From assembly GCF_000010125.1 (NCBI RefSeq), contig NC_007350.1:1488001-1552000 (forward strand): a stretch of DNA of 64,000 bases, written 5' to 3'. Position 1 is the first letter of the stretch, and each line of letters opens with the position of its first letter. The DNA comes from Staphylococcus saprophyticus subsp. saprophyticus ATCC 15305 = NCTC 7292. GTDB taxonomy: Bacteria; Bacillota; Bacilli; Staphylococcales; Staphylococcaceae. The position numbers were made by a program, and so were the translations under genes. The notes under the pieces were generated by a model. It saw nothing but the letters and a program-made list of their open reading frames with translations. It had not been told where the DNA came from and ran no database searches. Below are positions 29,327 to 38,795 of this stretch, in pieces.

Positions 29327-31990
29327 CTATTTCAATTGTTTTTGTAATTCACTTAGTTTTACTAATGCTTCAATTGGCGTCATATTTGATAAATTTAATG
29401 TTTTAATTTCATTTTCTATTTCACTTTGTTTTGCAGGCGAATCAAATAAATCAAAGGCAGCTTGCTCAAATTGTCCATCACTTTTTGCATGTTGTGTTGC
29501 AGCTGACTGTTCATTATCAACATAATACGTAGCTTTTATTTCTGTCACTTCATCACTTGAAGCATTTAGATTTTTATCAGTAGGAATATCAACATGATTC
29601 ATGGTATTCTTATTGTTTGTTTGATTATTCGATTGTTCAAATGCATCCAATATCACTTGCACTCGATTAATCACTTCCACTGGTAAATGCGCTAATTTAG
29701 CTACTTGTATACCATAACTATCATCTACGGCGCCATCTTTAACTTTGTGTAAGAAAATCAATTCACCATTGTATTCATTTGCAGCAACATGCACATTTTT
29801 CAAACATGCCAATGATTGATCTAGCGTAGTTAATTCATGATAATGTGTTGAGAATAAAGTCTTAGCATGCGACGTATGTGCGACATATTCAATCATTGCT
29901 TGAGCTAAAGCCAAACCATCGTATGTCGATGTACCTCTACCGATTTCATCAAATATGATTAAACTGTGTTCTGTAGCATGTGCAAGTGCTTTTTGAGCTT
30001 CTAACATTTCTACCATGAAAGTACTTTTCCCAGAAACTAAATCATCCGCTGCACCTATTCTAGTGAAAATCTGGTCAAACACAGGTAATATTGCCGATTC
30101 ACATGGTACATAAGCACCCATTTGAGCCATGATACTAATAATTGCGACTTGTCTCATATATGTTGATTTACCCGACATATTAGGGCCAGTAATTAAATAT
30201 ATAAACGTTTCCTTATCTAATTCACAATCGTTAGGCACATAATCATTATGATCCATAACCCGTTCTACAACTGGGTGTCGTGAATTAACAAGTTCTAATG
30301 TCTTATCTTCACTAAAAGTCGGGCGAGCATAATTATATTTTTGAGCTATTTCAGCAAAACTCTGCAGGCAATCCAGTTCAGAGATTACTTTTGCTTGTTT
30401 TTGTAATCTTTCCGTATATGCTTTAATTTGTTCTCTAAGTTGCACAAACAATTGATATTCTAATTCAATAGCTTTATCTTCTGCACCTAGAATGATATCT
30501 TCTTTCTCTTTTAATTCATCGGTAATGAAACGTTCTGCATTTGAAAGTGTTTGCTTTCTATGATATCCAAATTCAGTGGGATCAAACCCTTGTAAATTAG
30601 CTCTAGTAATTTCTATGAAATAACCAAAAACCTTATTAAAACTAATTTTTAATGACTTAATTCCAGTTCGTTGTCTTTCTTTTGTTTGTAATTCTGCTAA
30701 CCAATTTTTTCCATTTTTTGAAGCTTCTAAATAGCTATCAAGCGTTTCATTAAATCCAGTTTTAAATAAACCGCCTTCTTTAACTGAAATGGGTGGTTCT
30801 TCTTTTAAACTTTCTTCTAATAAATTAAGCAAATCATCTAGTGGTTCTAACGCCTCAAACTGTGCTGTCATTTGTTCATCAAAAGCTTGTAAGAGATTTT
30901 TTATATTGGGTATTTCTGAAATAGAATGTTTTAGCTGAATTAAATCACGTGCGTTAACATTGCCGTAACTCACACGACCAACTAGACGTTCAATATCATA
31001 CACTTGATTTAAATAGCCTCTCAATGTATCTCTCTCAATAAAATGATTGATAAATTGATCTACTGTATCAAGACGTGATTCAATTTGCTTTTTTTGAATA
31101 AGCGGTCTATCGATCCATTGTTTTAAACGTCTGGCACCCATAGGTGTTTTCGTTTCATCCATTAGCCAAAGTAACGTTCCTTTTTTTGATTTTAAACGTA
31201 TACTTTCTGTTAATTCAAGATTACGTTTTGCGTAAAAGTCCATTTTCATAAAGTCTACTGCTTCATATGTAATCACAGATTCAATATGAGAAAGATCTCT
31301 TTTTTGCGTATGATAAACATAATCTAATAATAATTGTGTTACGTGATATAAATGGCTATCATTCGTTGTATTAACATCATATTTTACATCAGAAATATCT
31401 GGAAGCACCGTGATAGTCTCTGTCGTTAGACTAATTTGTCGTTTTAGCGATTCACCAATGGCTTCTTTAACAACAATCTCATTTGGATTTATTGTCGTAA
31501 TTTCATTAATTAAAGTTGCTTCATCTTCAAAATGAGTTACTTTTAATTCACCTGTTGAAACATCACAATAACTCAATGCATACATTGATGCACTTTGAAT
31601 AAAACTCAGAATATAATTGTTTTGTTTTTCATCTACACCGCCTTGATCCATTACTGTACCAGGCGTGACAATACGAACAACTTCACGTCGAACCATGCCT
31701 TTAGTTTGTCTAGGGTCTTCCATTTGTTCACAAATGGCTACTTTATAACCGTTACTTATTAATGTCTCAATGTAGCCATCAGCTGAATGATATGGCACAC
31801 CACACATTGGAATCGGGTCTTCTTTTTTTGCATCACGTTTTGTCAAAGTAATTTCTAGTACTCTCGATGCTACTTTAGCATCTTCAAAAAACATTTCATA
31901 GAAGTCACCCAATCTAAAAAACAATAGGCAATCTTGATATTGTGATTTTATTTTTAAATATTGCTGCATCATTGGGGTTTGGTTTGTCAT
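29327..31990 (-). CDS. mutS: DNA mismatch repair protein MutS
   Basis: The 887-residue protein recognises mismatches. The mismatch-stacking Phe and Glu are in GDFYEMF at about residue 28, Walker A is GPNMSGKST near residue 606, Walker B is [12 protein letters not shown], and the FSTHYHEL motif follows. The C-terminal part (about 790-887) contains the tetramerisation tail. It is the first gene of mutS-mutL-glpP. Confidence 0.98.
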   Translation of the reverse strand: MTNQTPMMQQYLKIKSQYQDCLLFFRLGDFYEMFFEDAKVASRVLEITLTKRDAKKEDPIPMCGVPYHSADGYIETLISNGYKVAICEQMEDPRQTKGMVRREVVRIVTPGTVMDQGGVDEKQNNYILSFIQSASMYALSYCDVSTGELKVTHFEDEATLINEITTINPNEIVVKEAIGESLKRQISLTTETITVLPDISDVKYDVNTTNDSHLYHVTQLLLDYVYHTQKRDLSHIESVITYEAVDFMKMDFYAKRNLELTESIRLKSKKGTLLWLMDETKTPMGARRLKQWIDRPLIQKKQIESRLDTVDQFINHFIERDTLRGYLNQVYDIERLVGRVSYGNVNARDLIQLKHSISEIPNIKNLLQAFDEQMTAQFEALEPLDDLLNLLEESLKEEPPISVKEGGLFKTGFNETLDSYLEASKNGKNWLAELQTKERQRTGIKSLKISFNKVFGYFIEITRANLQGFDPTEFGYHRKQTLSNAERFITDELKEKEDIILGAEDKAIELEYQLFVQLREQIKAYTERLQKQAKVISELDCLQSFAEIAQKYNYARPTFSEDKTLELVNSRHPVVERVMDHNDYVPNDCELDKETFIYLITGPNMSGKSTYMRQVAIISIMAQMGAYVPCESAILPVFDQIFTRIGAADDLVSGKSTFMVEMLEAQKALAHATEHSLIIFDEIGRGTSTYDGLALAQAMIEYVAHTSHAKTLFSTHYHELTTLDQSLACLKNVHVAANEYNGELIFLHKVKDGAVDDSYGIQVAKLAHLPVEVINRVQVILDAFEQSNNQTNNKNTMNHVDIPTDKNLNASSDEVTEIKATYYVDNEQSAATQHAKSDGQFEQAAFDLFDSPAKQSEIENEIKTLNLSNMTPIEALVKLSELQKQLK

Positions 31991-32458
31991 AAATATATTT
32001 CACAATCCTTTTATTTTTCTTATTTTCACTTAGTTCATTGATTTAGTCATAGAAAGTAAGTTTTGTCTTTTTGCATCTCATCCTACATTGATTATAAGAG
32101 ATGTACTTACATCTAATATCATTTTACTATCTCGTTATATTGTTTGAAATTTGTTTTAATAACCACACGATTTTCAGCTTTTCTAGCTAATTTAACTCTT
32201 AAATTTTAACATAAGTTTTCAATTTACGCCTGTTTATTAAATTTAAACATTTCTCATCATATTAAAAATTCAATGGGAGCGGGACAGAAATCAAATTTTC
32301 TAATAGAGATTTCATAATCCAACTCCCATATATAACAAAAGAGATTAAGACACTTTATTTTATCTTTAAGTAATAAATGACCTTAACGATTACAAGTTAA
32401 CTTCATAAATTTACTTATTGATTAAAATAATATGTCTCAATCTCATAATAATAGTGTT
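31991..32458. other. Intergenic region upstream of mutS with a repeat hairpin
   Basis: This 468-bp stretch has no credible coding frame. Near 32274-32328 it holds a hairpin of the GAGCGGGACAGAAAT family. The rest is very AT-rich and should contain the mutS promoter, which I could not pin down. Confidence 0.6.
32274..32328. repeat. GAGCGGGACAGAAATC-type dispersed hairpin element
   Basis: Outer arms TGGGAG and CTCCCA and inner arms AGAAATC and GATTTC form nested stems. The left arm shares GAGCGNGACNGAAATC with an element at 62308-62345. Similar elements are common in staphylococcal intergenic DNA by recollection. Confidence 0.55.
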
Positions 32459-32947
32459 TTATAAGTAGCGTTTTAAAATGCCTTTTCGCTTCAATATCAT
32501 TAAAATGATATAACTAATAATTGCCCCAATTACACTTGAAACAATAAAAGCGAGCATTAATGGTTTAATTGCAAGATTTGAAAAACCAAGGACCCAAGCA
32601 AGTGGTATACACATGATGCTACCGATAATTCCAGTGCCAATCACTTCTCCCACAGCTGCCATAAATAGGTGCTTTCTATAATAATAAAAACCACTAGCGA
32701 GTAATACACCAATCATACTACCTGGAAAGGCAAAGAAACTACCGGTACCAAAAATCATGCGCAAGATTGATGAAATGAAAGCTTGAGCAAGTCCAAACCA
32801 AGGACCTACAAATACAGCGCAAAGTACGTTAATTAAATGCTGCATAGGTGCTGCTTTTATAGGACCTAGTGGAATCACAATTATACTGCTTAACACAACA
32901 TTTATAGCAATAAAAATTGCTGTTAATGTTAACTTTTTAGTCTTCAT
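32459..32947 (-). CDS. thiW: ThiW-like ECF transporter S component (thiamine precursor uptake)
   Basis: The 162-residue membrane protein has about five hydrophobic segments and the motif IPLGPIKAAPMQHLINVL, characteristic of ThiW, followed by GTGSFFAFPGSMIG and GEVIGTGIIGS. ThiW is predicted to bind hydroxyethylthiazole and to use shared EcfAT modules encoded elsewhere. ATG 32947 follows GGAAAGGG; a TTG at 32956 lies too near that site. It comes 39 bp after ymcA, so it may be read from the miaB transcript. No TPP riboswitch is visible. Confidence 0.85.
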   Translation of the reverse strand: MKTKKLTLTAIFIAINVVLSSIIVIPLGPIKAAPMQHLINVLCAVFVGPWFGLAQAFISSILRMIFGTGSFFAFPGSMIGVLLASGFYYYRKHLFMAAVGEVIGTGIIGSIMCIPLAWVLGFSNLAIKPLMLAFIVSSVIGAIISYIILMILKRKGILKRYL

Positions 32948-32986
32948 AGTGTTCAAACCCTTTCCATAAGTGCAATAAAAAATTGC

Positions 32987-33337
32987 TTATTCTTGGTGTT
33001 TATTTAATCTATCGGACATTGTGTGAATCATCATTTGTAATAAATCATTGGCTTCTGCTTGTGATTCTCTAAATTCTTCTACAATTGGCAGTATATTGAT
33101 ATCTTCTTCGATGTCTTGAATCTTTTCTTCCGAGGCCTGTAACGCATGTGTTTTACCGTAATTTTGCAAATTGACCGATTGCTTTTGATTTTTCTTTAAT
33201 TCTTTCATTCGTTGTTCTAAATTTTCATTATGATGAATTTGTGATTCTACTTTAAGATATTCTTTGACAGTATCTAGAGATTTAATACGTTCACTCAAAC
33301 GTTCTGCTTCAGCTAAAATATCATCTTTTTCATACAT
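32987..33337 (-). CDS. ymcA: YmcA/YlbF-family protein (RicA)
   Basis: The 116-residue helical protein belongs to the YmcA/YlbF family, whose members form the Y-complex (RicAFT) and direct RNase Y to some transcripts. The helical pattern with KNQKQSVNLQNYGK is typical. Its ATG shares one base with the miaB stop (TAATG), indicating translational coupling. RNase Y is encoded at 42119-43678. Confidence 0.87.
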   Translation of the reverse strand: MYEKDDILAEAERLSERIKSLDTVKEYLKVESQIHHNENLEQRMKELKKNQKQSVNLQNYGKTHALQASEEKIQDIEEDINILPIVEEFRESQAEANDLLQMMIHTMSDRLNKHQE

Positions 33338-34878
33338 TATTGTGTCACCACCGTTTTATCATTCACACTGATAAACGTACCATTAAGTGAAAATTGTTTA
33401 GCTTCGTCAATATATACATTAACTATTTTTCCAATCATTGATTTAGGAGCTTTAAAATTCACTAATTTATTTTTTGAGGTATAACCAGATAAGACCGTAT
33501 CATCTTTTTTACTTACACCTTCACATAATACTTGAACTGTTTGTCCTTCATATTGTTGCATTGCACGTTCAGAATAACACGCAACTTTTTTATTTAATTG
33601 CTGTAATCTATCTTTTTTTACATCCAATGGCACATTATCATTCATCTTAGCTGCAGGGGTGCCATCTCTTTGTGAGTATATATACGTATATGCGTGTTCA
33701 AACTCAACTTCGTCGTATAATGTTAAAGTTTCCTCAAACTGTTCATCTGTTTCATTTGGATAACCAACTATAATATCAGTTGTAAGTGCAACATTAGGAA
33801 TATGTGTCTTAATTCTGTTAACGAGATCTAAATAACTTTCACGTGTATATTTACGTCCCATAATCTTAAGCACTGCATTATTACCAGATTGTACAGGAAG
33901 ATGGACATGTGGCACAATATTTCCACCATTTGCAATGACTTCAATCATTCTGTCTGTGAAATCCCATGGATGACTCGTCGTAAATCTTACTCTCGGAATA
34001 TCAATTTTTGAAATGTCTTCTAATAAATCTCCTAAACCATATGCTAAGCCATCAATATCTTTACCATAAGCATTAACATTTTGACCTAATAATGTGATTT
34101 CCTTATAGCCTTGGCGCGCTAAATCACGGACTTCATCTATGATATCTTCTGGTCGTCTGCTTCGCTCTTTACCTCTAGTAAAAGGCACTATACAGTATGT
34201 ACAGAATTTGTCACAACCGTACATAATATTAACCCACGCTTTGATATTACCTTCTCTTACTTTAGGAAGATTTTCAATGACGTCTCCTTCTTTAGACCAT
34301 ACTTCAACAACCATTGCTTTTGAAAGATAAGCTTCTTCCAAAATTTCAGGTAAACGATGAATATTATGTGTTCCAAATATCATATCAACATTTTGATAAG
34401 ATTTTAATATTTTATTGACCACAGACTCTTCCTGTGACATACAACCACATACACCGATGACCGTTTCAGGTTTTTCTTTTTTCAAATGTTTTAAATTACC
34501 TATTTCACTAAATACTTTATTCTCAGCGTTTTCTCGAATCGCACATGTATTAATTAATATAACATCTGCATGATTAATATCTTCCGTTGGTGTATAACCC
34601 AATGCTCCAAGTATGCCTGCCATGACTTCTGTATCATGCGCATTCATTTGACAACCATATGTTTTAATCAAAAATGTTTTGCCTTGTCCCATGTTTCGGT
34701 ACTTTTCATCTATTTGAAAATCGTCATTATAATTAACTTCCTCTTTACCACGTTTTCGTGCTTCTTTTAAACTCGGGGGCTGATACACGTGTTCAAAATA
34801 CTTGCTATAATCTTTAGTCTTTTTATCACGTTCTGCTAAGATATCAATAGAAGTACTTTTTCTTTGTTCTTCATTCAC
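33337..34878 (-). CDS. miaB: tRNA-2-methylthio-N6-dimethylallyladenosine synthase MiaB
   Basis: This radical SAM enzyme adds the methylthio group to i6A37 of tRNA, acting after MiaA. The N-terminal MTTase domain has [14 protein letters not shown] and GVCGCM cysteines, the radical SAM cluster is CDKFCTYC (about residue 218-225), and a C-terminal TRAM domain covers about 440-505. The 513 residues include a staphylococcal N-terminal extension of about 65 residues. The first start ATG at 34878 has ATAGAAAGGA before it. Confidence 0.96.
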   Translation of the reverse strand: MNEEQRKSTSIDILAERDKKTKDYSKYFEHVYQPPSLKEARKRGKEEVNYNDDFQIDEKYRNMGQGKTFLIKTYGCQMNAHDTEVMAGILGALGYTPTEDINHADVILINTCAIRENAENKVFSEIGNLKHLKKEKPETVIGVCGCMSQEESVVNKILKSYQNVDMIFGTHNIHRLPEILEEAYLSKAMVVEVWSKEGDVIENLPKVREGNIKAWVNIMYGCDKFCTYCIVPFTRGKERSRRPEDIIDEVRDLARQGYKEITLLGQNVNAYGKDIDGLAYGLGDLLEDISKIDIPRVRFTTSHPWDFTDRMIEVIANGGNIVPHVHLPVQSGNNAVLKIMGRKYTRESYLDLVNRIKTHIPNVALTTDIIVGYPNETDEQFEETLTLYDEVEFEHAYTYIYSQRDGTPAAKMNDNVPLDVKKDRLQQLNKKVACYSERAMQQYEGQTVQVLCEGVSKKDDTVLSGYTSKNKLVNFKAPKSMIGKIVNVYIDEAKQFSLNGTFISVNDKTVVTQ

Positions 34879-35203
34879 TCTACAAAATCCTTTCTATATC
34901 ATAAAAACTAAGAACAAGTAATTCAAAAGATTTCGCATCATTTTGTTTAACAACATCGTAGTTCTAAGTTCTATAACTTTATCCATAATCATTATTACAT
35001 TATATTAAATTTGAACACAAAGTGCAAAAAGACTTGTAAATAATTAAAGTCAACTTTTTTTGCAGTTAACCTTTATAAACAACTTTCATCATTCAATAAA
35101 TGTGGCCGCGCTCAAAAATATAATCAAAAGTAGCCATGTCAGTATGAAATCAATGACTTTCAGCAATTAAAGTTTATAGATTAAGCAATACGAAGAAAAT
35201 AAA
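34879..35203. other. Intergenic region upstream of miaB
   Basis: This AT-rich stretch has no supported gene. It must hold the miaB promoter. It ends at the 66-bp repeat cluster. Confidence 0.5.
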
Positions 35204-35416
35204 TTGAGAAGCTCTAGCTTGGGCTTACAAGTGCCTTTTCACTTGCATAAGAACCACTATCTCAATAAACTGAGAAGCTCTGGCTTGGGTTTACAAGTGC
35301 CTTTTCACTTGCATAAGAACCACTATCTCAATAAATTGAGAAGTATCAGCTTTGGTTTACAAGTGCCTTTGCACTTGCATAAGAACCACTATCTCAATAA
35401 ATTGAGAAGTGGTTCT
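35204..35416. repeat. Three tandem 66-bp repeats with internal dyads, plus a partial fourth
   Basis: Units start at 35204, 35270 and 35336, and a truncated one at 35402-35416. Each begins with TTGAGAAG or CTGAGAAG, contains ACAAGTGCCTTTTCACTTGC as an inner hairpin, and ends with GAACCACTATCTCAAT, whose CTCAA pairs with the leading TTGAG. In unit 3 a T-to-G change (CCTTTGCACTTG) lengthens the inner stem instead of breaking it. Since 66 is a multiple of three, an 84-codon open frame runs through, but it has no ribosome binding site and I regard it as spurious. Confidence 0.92.
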
Positions 35417-35475
35417 AAAAAAAAGTTTATTTATAAAATAAATCTGGCGCATACATAAATCTATATTTGAACTTT

Positions 35476-35772
35476 TTAAAGTTCATCATACTTCCCAGTC
35501 AGTGTCTCAATCGTTATCCCCTCAGGTACATGATAAAATTTAACCTGACTTATAATACTAGGAATTTCTAGTTCAACCATGCGATCATTTAATTTTTGAA
35601 TTAATATTAAACATTCATTCATTTCACCTTGTACTGTTGTTTCTAATGGACCTACTCGGTACGTTAAACCTGCGTCATCTATTACTTTAATCGCTTCATC
35701 AACATATGGAATTACGTCTTCTCCGTTAGCAGTTTTAGGAATAATCTGAATACTCATTAATGTATCATTCAT
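35476..35772 (-). CDS. MTH1187/YkoF-type thiamine-binding protein
   Basis: The 98-residue protein starts with MSIQIIPKTANGEDVIPYVDEAIKVI (shortened here as SIQIIP and VIPYVDEAI) and contains GLTYRVGPLETTVQGE, the signature of the thiamine-binding MTH1187/YqgV family. Homologues are small ferredoxin-like proteins that bind thiamine or HMP. It stands alone. Promoter and terminator were not identified; no TPP riboswitch is visible upstream. Confidence 0.85.
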   Translation of the reverse strand: MNDTLMSIQIIPKTANGEDVIPYVDEAIKVIDDAGLTYRVGPLETTVQGEMNECLILIQKLNDRMVELEIPSIISQVKFYHVPEGITIETLTGKYDEL

Positions 35773-35963
35773 ACTACGTCAACCCCTTAATTACTTTATT
35801 TACTTTATATTTTAGCAAATTAAACATAATACGCACAGTTATTCGCGTGTTACTTTATTCAAAAACAAAATGAAAACTAATGTACAACAATGCAATTATC
35901 ATTTCATCATGTGTACTCATGATGTACAGCTTTATAATCATCCAATATCTAAATTACTCGTAC

Positions 35964-36006
35964 AAAAAAACTAAAGAACCTCAATTATTTATATGAGATC
36001 CTTTAG
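35964..36006 (-). terminator. Terminator overlapping the end of the Rrf2 gene
   Basis: CTAAAGGATCTC and GAGGTTCTTTAG form the stem, followed by T7 on the minus strand. The 5' arm overlaps the last codons of the gene. Confidence 0.85.
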
Positions 36007-36372
36007 CTTTTTTTGTTTCAAACTGCCTATGAGCGCTTGCTCCGCTTCAATCATTAACTTATTAATTGGACAACTATCACCATGATTAAAACTATCTTCA
36101 AACAAGCTTTGTTTACCATCAATTGTTGTAATCACTTCATAGATTGTTACATCTTGCCAATTTAAACTTAATTGGTATCCACCTTTAGCACCGCTACTCG
36201 CTGAAATAACACCAACTTTAACTAATCTTGTTAAAATTTTTGACAAGTAAGTTGTAGAAATACCTAATGCTTTAGCAAGATCTTGTACCGGAATTCGTTG
36301 AACATCACCATTATTTTTGATCATAAATAATAACGCGTGTAACGCATAATTGGTCGCTTTAGAATATTTCAT
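35989..36372 (-). CDS. Rrf2-family transcriptional regulator
   Basis: The 127-residue winged-helix protein opens MKYSKATNYALHALLFM and has the recognition helix in GISTTYLSKILTRLVKVG and the wing in GAKGGYQL. Only one cysteine (SCPINK, about residue 101) is present, so the three-Cys Fe-S ligand set of NsrR or IscR is absent; a thiol or small-molecule sensor such as YwnA or HypR fits better. It lies downstream of the poly-gamma-glutamate hydrolase genes on the same strand, so it might control them; this is inferred from position only. Confidence 0.88.
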   Translation of the reverse strand: MKYSKATNYALHALLFMIKNNGDVQRIPVQDLAKALGISTTYLSKILTRLVKVGVISASSGAKGGYQLSLNWQDVTIYEVITTIDGKQSLFEDSFNHGDSCPINKLMIEAEQALIGSLKQKKLKDLI

Positions 36373-36440
36373 TTATCATCATCTTCCTACTATAGACATC
36401 TTGAATCTATAATAGCTTAAGTGTCCATTATTTACAAGCG

Positions 36441-37061
36441 TTACTGCACCTTTTGTATCGCTTGAACGATTGCAATTGTAAAGTTATCCATAAACTGACT
36501 CCAATTACTTTGGTCTTCTCGGCTATGTTTATTATATTTTTGATTTTTAAAGCACAATTTTCTTAATCCCGAAGTTAATTCTAGCTGTACACCTTCACCT
36601 GTGCACACGATGATAATATTATCATCGTGTGCACCAGACATATGTTTAGGCGCTTGATCTACTTTAATATCTAATTGCTCAAATTGTTCTTTTAATGCAC
36701 GAATCAAACTTTCATCTTTGCCGCCCATATATACAATGCTATCATCACCCACGCAGCCATGAATTGCTACTGCTTGCGTCTTATTTTTGACCATTTCCAT
36801 CATATCCGGTTGGTCTTAATGACGAGAAGTTACGTGTAACGCTTCATTTCCTTTTGATTTTGTTCCTTTAAAAGTAAAATAATCAAAATCACCCTTTTGT
36901 GCTGTTAAATCAGCAATTTCCGTTGTACCAGGTTCAATCGCTCCACCATGAATCGCCTAAATAATAACTTGGCTATCTAAGTCGCGACGAACCACTGACC
37001 AATCACTATTTTCAGTCGTATATTCAGCCAATTCAGTCATTGATTTATATTTATCTGCCAT
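36441..37061 (-). pseudogene. Poly-gamma-glutamate hydrolase-like gene with two in-frame stops
   Basis: Starting at ATG 37061 the frame reads a protein collinear with the neighbour at 37142-37768, with no frameshift, but a TAG at 36959-36957 (before AIHGGAIEPGT) and a TAA at 36818-36816 (after HVTSRH) interrupt it. The rest is well kept: GGAIEPGTTEIADL, AIHGCVGDDSIVYMGGKD and GVQLELTSGLRK. The two stops at such distance make suppression unlikely, so it is a recent pseudogene. A distal fragment from 36803 could in principle be translated but lacks the first metal-binding histidine. Confidence 0.88.
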
Positions 37062-37141
37062 AAATAAACTCCCTTCATAGTTTCTATTCAACCTATTCCC
37101 TAACTTAAGCACTATTATCTTAAGATTTTGTAAAGTCGTAC

Positions 37142-37768
37142 TTAATCATTTAATATTTTTAAAGCATTGGCAATTGCAGTGGAAAATGAAAACATTAACT
37201 GCGACCAATTCTCTCGATTCTCTCTATCATGTAAATTATATTTATTATTTTTAAAACATTGTTTCCTTAATGCCACAGTTAGTTCTAATTGTACACCTGC
37301 GTCACGTTTACCCTTATTTACAAAATTCTCTGTTTGCATTCCAGCTATATGTGCTGGAGCCGGTTTGACCACTATACCTATTTTTTGTAATTGTTGTGTG
37401 ATTTCATAGGATAATTCTAAATCTTTACCTCCAATATAAACTGCTACATCATTACCCATACAACCATGTAACGATACTACAACTTCATGTGTCGGTACTA
37501 ATTCATTAAGTATGGGCTCATCAAAATGCTTTGATGTAACATGAAGTTCATGATTTTTATTTTTCCTGATTCCTTTAAATGTATAAAAACTATAACCACC
37601 AATTTCACTAATTAATTGTGCAATTTCTGATGTGCCACGTTCAATCGCACCACCATGAACAGCTGTTATTAAACTTTTTGCAACTCGCTCGTTATATAAA
37701 ATTTGCCAATCTTTATGTTCTTCAGTGTGATCAATCAGTTCTGACATTGACATAAATTGATCTATCAT
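37142..37768 (-). CDS. Poly-gamma-glutamate hydrolase family protein (YmaC/PghP-like)
   Basis: The 208-residue protein is related to phage PghP and Bacillus YmaC, zinc amidases of carboxypeptidase-like fold that cut poly-gamma-glutamate. The zinc-binding set is visible in AVHGGAIERGTSE (about residues 35-47) and SLHGCMGND (about 96-104), with GGKDLELS and GVQLELTVALRKQCF. ATG 37768 follows AGAGGAC by seven bases. No signal peptide is visible, so it acts inside the cell or is released by lysis. A tandem paralogue just downstream has decayed. In phages it strips the capsule; in a chromosome it may turn over polymer or be a phage remnant. Confidence 0.85.
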   Translation of the reverse strand: MIDQFMSMSELIDHTEEHKDWQILYNERVAKSLITAVHGGAIERGTSEIAQLISEIGGYSFYTFKGIRKNKNHELHVTSKHFDEPILNELVPTHEVVVSLHGCMGNDVAVYIGGKDLELSYEITQQLQKIGIVVKPAPAHIAGMQTENFVNKGKRDAGVQLELTVALRKQCFKNNKYNLHDRENRENWSQLMFSFSTAIANALKILND

Positions 37769-37832
37769 AATGAATGTCCTCTCTATCGTGTAATGAAAAT
37801 ATGTACTACAAATCATGCTTAATCAAACATAT

Positions 37833-37903
37833 AAAAAAACTGTCACATGCTCAATACGACAATCAATGCGTGCATGATTATTTCGTTAATAATGTGACAG
37901 TTC
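37833..37903 (-). terminator. Terminator of korAB
   Basis: AACTGTCACAT and ATGTGACAGTT form an 11-bp stem with a long loop, then a T7 tract on the minus strand, some 26 bp beyond the korB stop. Confidence 0.78.
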
Positions 37904-37928
37904 ATTAGCTTATTTAGTTAAAAATATT

Positions 37929-38795
37929 TTATACAAATTGTTTCGTTAATGCCTCAAATTGTTCTTCATCAATATGAATGTCTTGTTTAGCTAAAGGTGT
38001 ACCGTTCATTTCTTCAATTTGTGATTCATATGAAGGTGTTTCAGTATCTTGATAAACAATACCTTTTATTAATGAATTATATTCTAACACTTTTTGAGTG
38101 GCTTTTTGCTTATCTTTAATATCAAAATCTTCAATATCATCGATATTTGTTAAATTTTCTTTAAACCAATCATACGTATTCACTTTGTTATATGTTACAC
38201 ATGGAGAAAATACATTCACAAATGAGAAGCCATCATGATTAATTGCGTCCTCAATCATTTTTGTTAGTCCTTTAATGTCACTTGAAAAACCTTGCGCTAC
38301 AAAGGTTGCACCTGATGAAAGTGCTAACTCTAAAGGTGCTACATTTTGTTCAATATTTCCTTTTGGTGTAGATTTAGTAATAAATCCTTGAGCTGAAGAA
38401 GGTGACGTTTGACCTTTAGTTAAGCCATAAATTTGATTATCCATAACAATGTAAGTCATATTCATATTTCTACGTAATGCATGAATCGTATGACCCATAC
38501 CAATGGCATAACCATCTCCATCACCACCAGAAGCAATAACCGTTAAATCTTTATTAGCCATTTTTACACCTTGTGCCAATGGTAATGAACGGCCATGTAT
38601 ACCATGAACGCCATATGAATTTACGTATCCTGATAAACGTCCAGAACAACCAATCCCCGTAATAATCGCTACTTCTTCCGGTTCTAAACCAACATTGGCT
38701 GCTGCCTTTTGAATGGCTGCTTGTACTGAAAAATCTCCGCAACCAGGACACCAGTTAGGTTTTACATTATTTCTAAAATCTTTAAATGTCGCCAT
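37929..38795 (-). CDS. korB: 2-oxoacid:ferredoxin oxidoreductase subunit beta
   Basis: The 288-residue TPP-binding subunit converts 2-oxoglutarate or a related 2-oxoacid to the acyl-CoA and CO2. The Cys ligands of the cluster appear in WCPGCGDF and GIGCSGR, with CVTYN later. The TPP motif GDGDGYAIGMGH to DNQIYGLTKGQ is present. It starts right after the alpha-subunit stop (TAA ATG with no gap). The substrate is inferred from staphylococcal homologues. Confidence 0.92.
   Translation of the reverse strand: MATFKDFRNNVKPNWCPGCGDFSVQAAIQKAAANVGLEPEEVAIITGIGCSGRLSGYVNSYGVHGIHGRSLPLAQGVKMANKDLTVIASGGDGDGYAIGMGHTIHALRRNMNMTYIVMDNQIYGLTKGQTSPSSAQGFITKSTPKGNIEQNVAPLELALSSGATFVAQGFSSDIKGLTKMIEDAINHDGFSFVNVFSPCVTYNKVNTYDWFKENLTNIDDIEDFDIKDKQKATQKVLEYNSLIKGIVYQDTETPSYESQIEEMNGTPLAKQDIHIDEEQFEALTKQFV

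Noticed and set aside
35204-35458. 84-codon open frame across the tandem repeats
   Set aside because: It has no ribosome binding site, its residues repeat with the 66-bp unit, and the DNA is better explained as structured repeats.
36441-36803. Reading 36441-36803 as an independent 120-residue gene
   Set aside because: The upstream frame shows the missing N-terminal part with two stops, so it is the tail of a pseudogene.
38554-38751. Trp/Arg/Ser-rich minus-strand frame within korB
   Set aside because: It lies in another frame of korB, and its composition is typical of a shadow.
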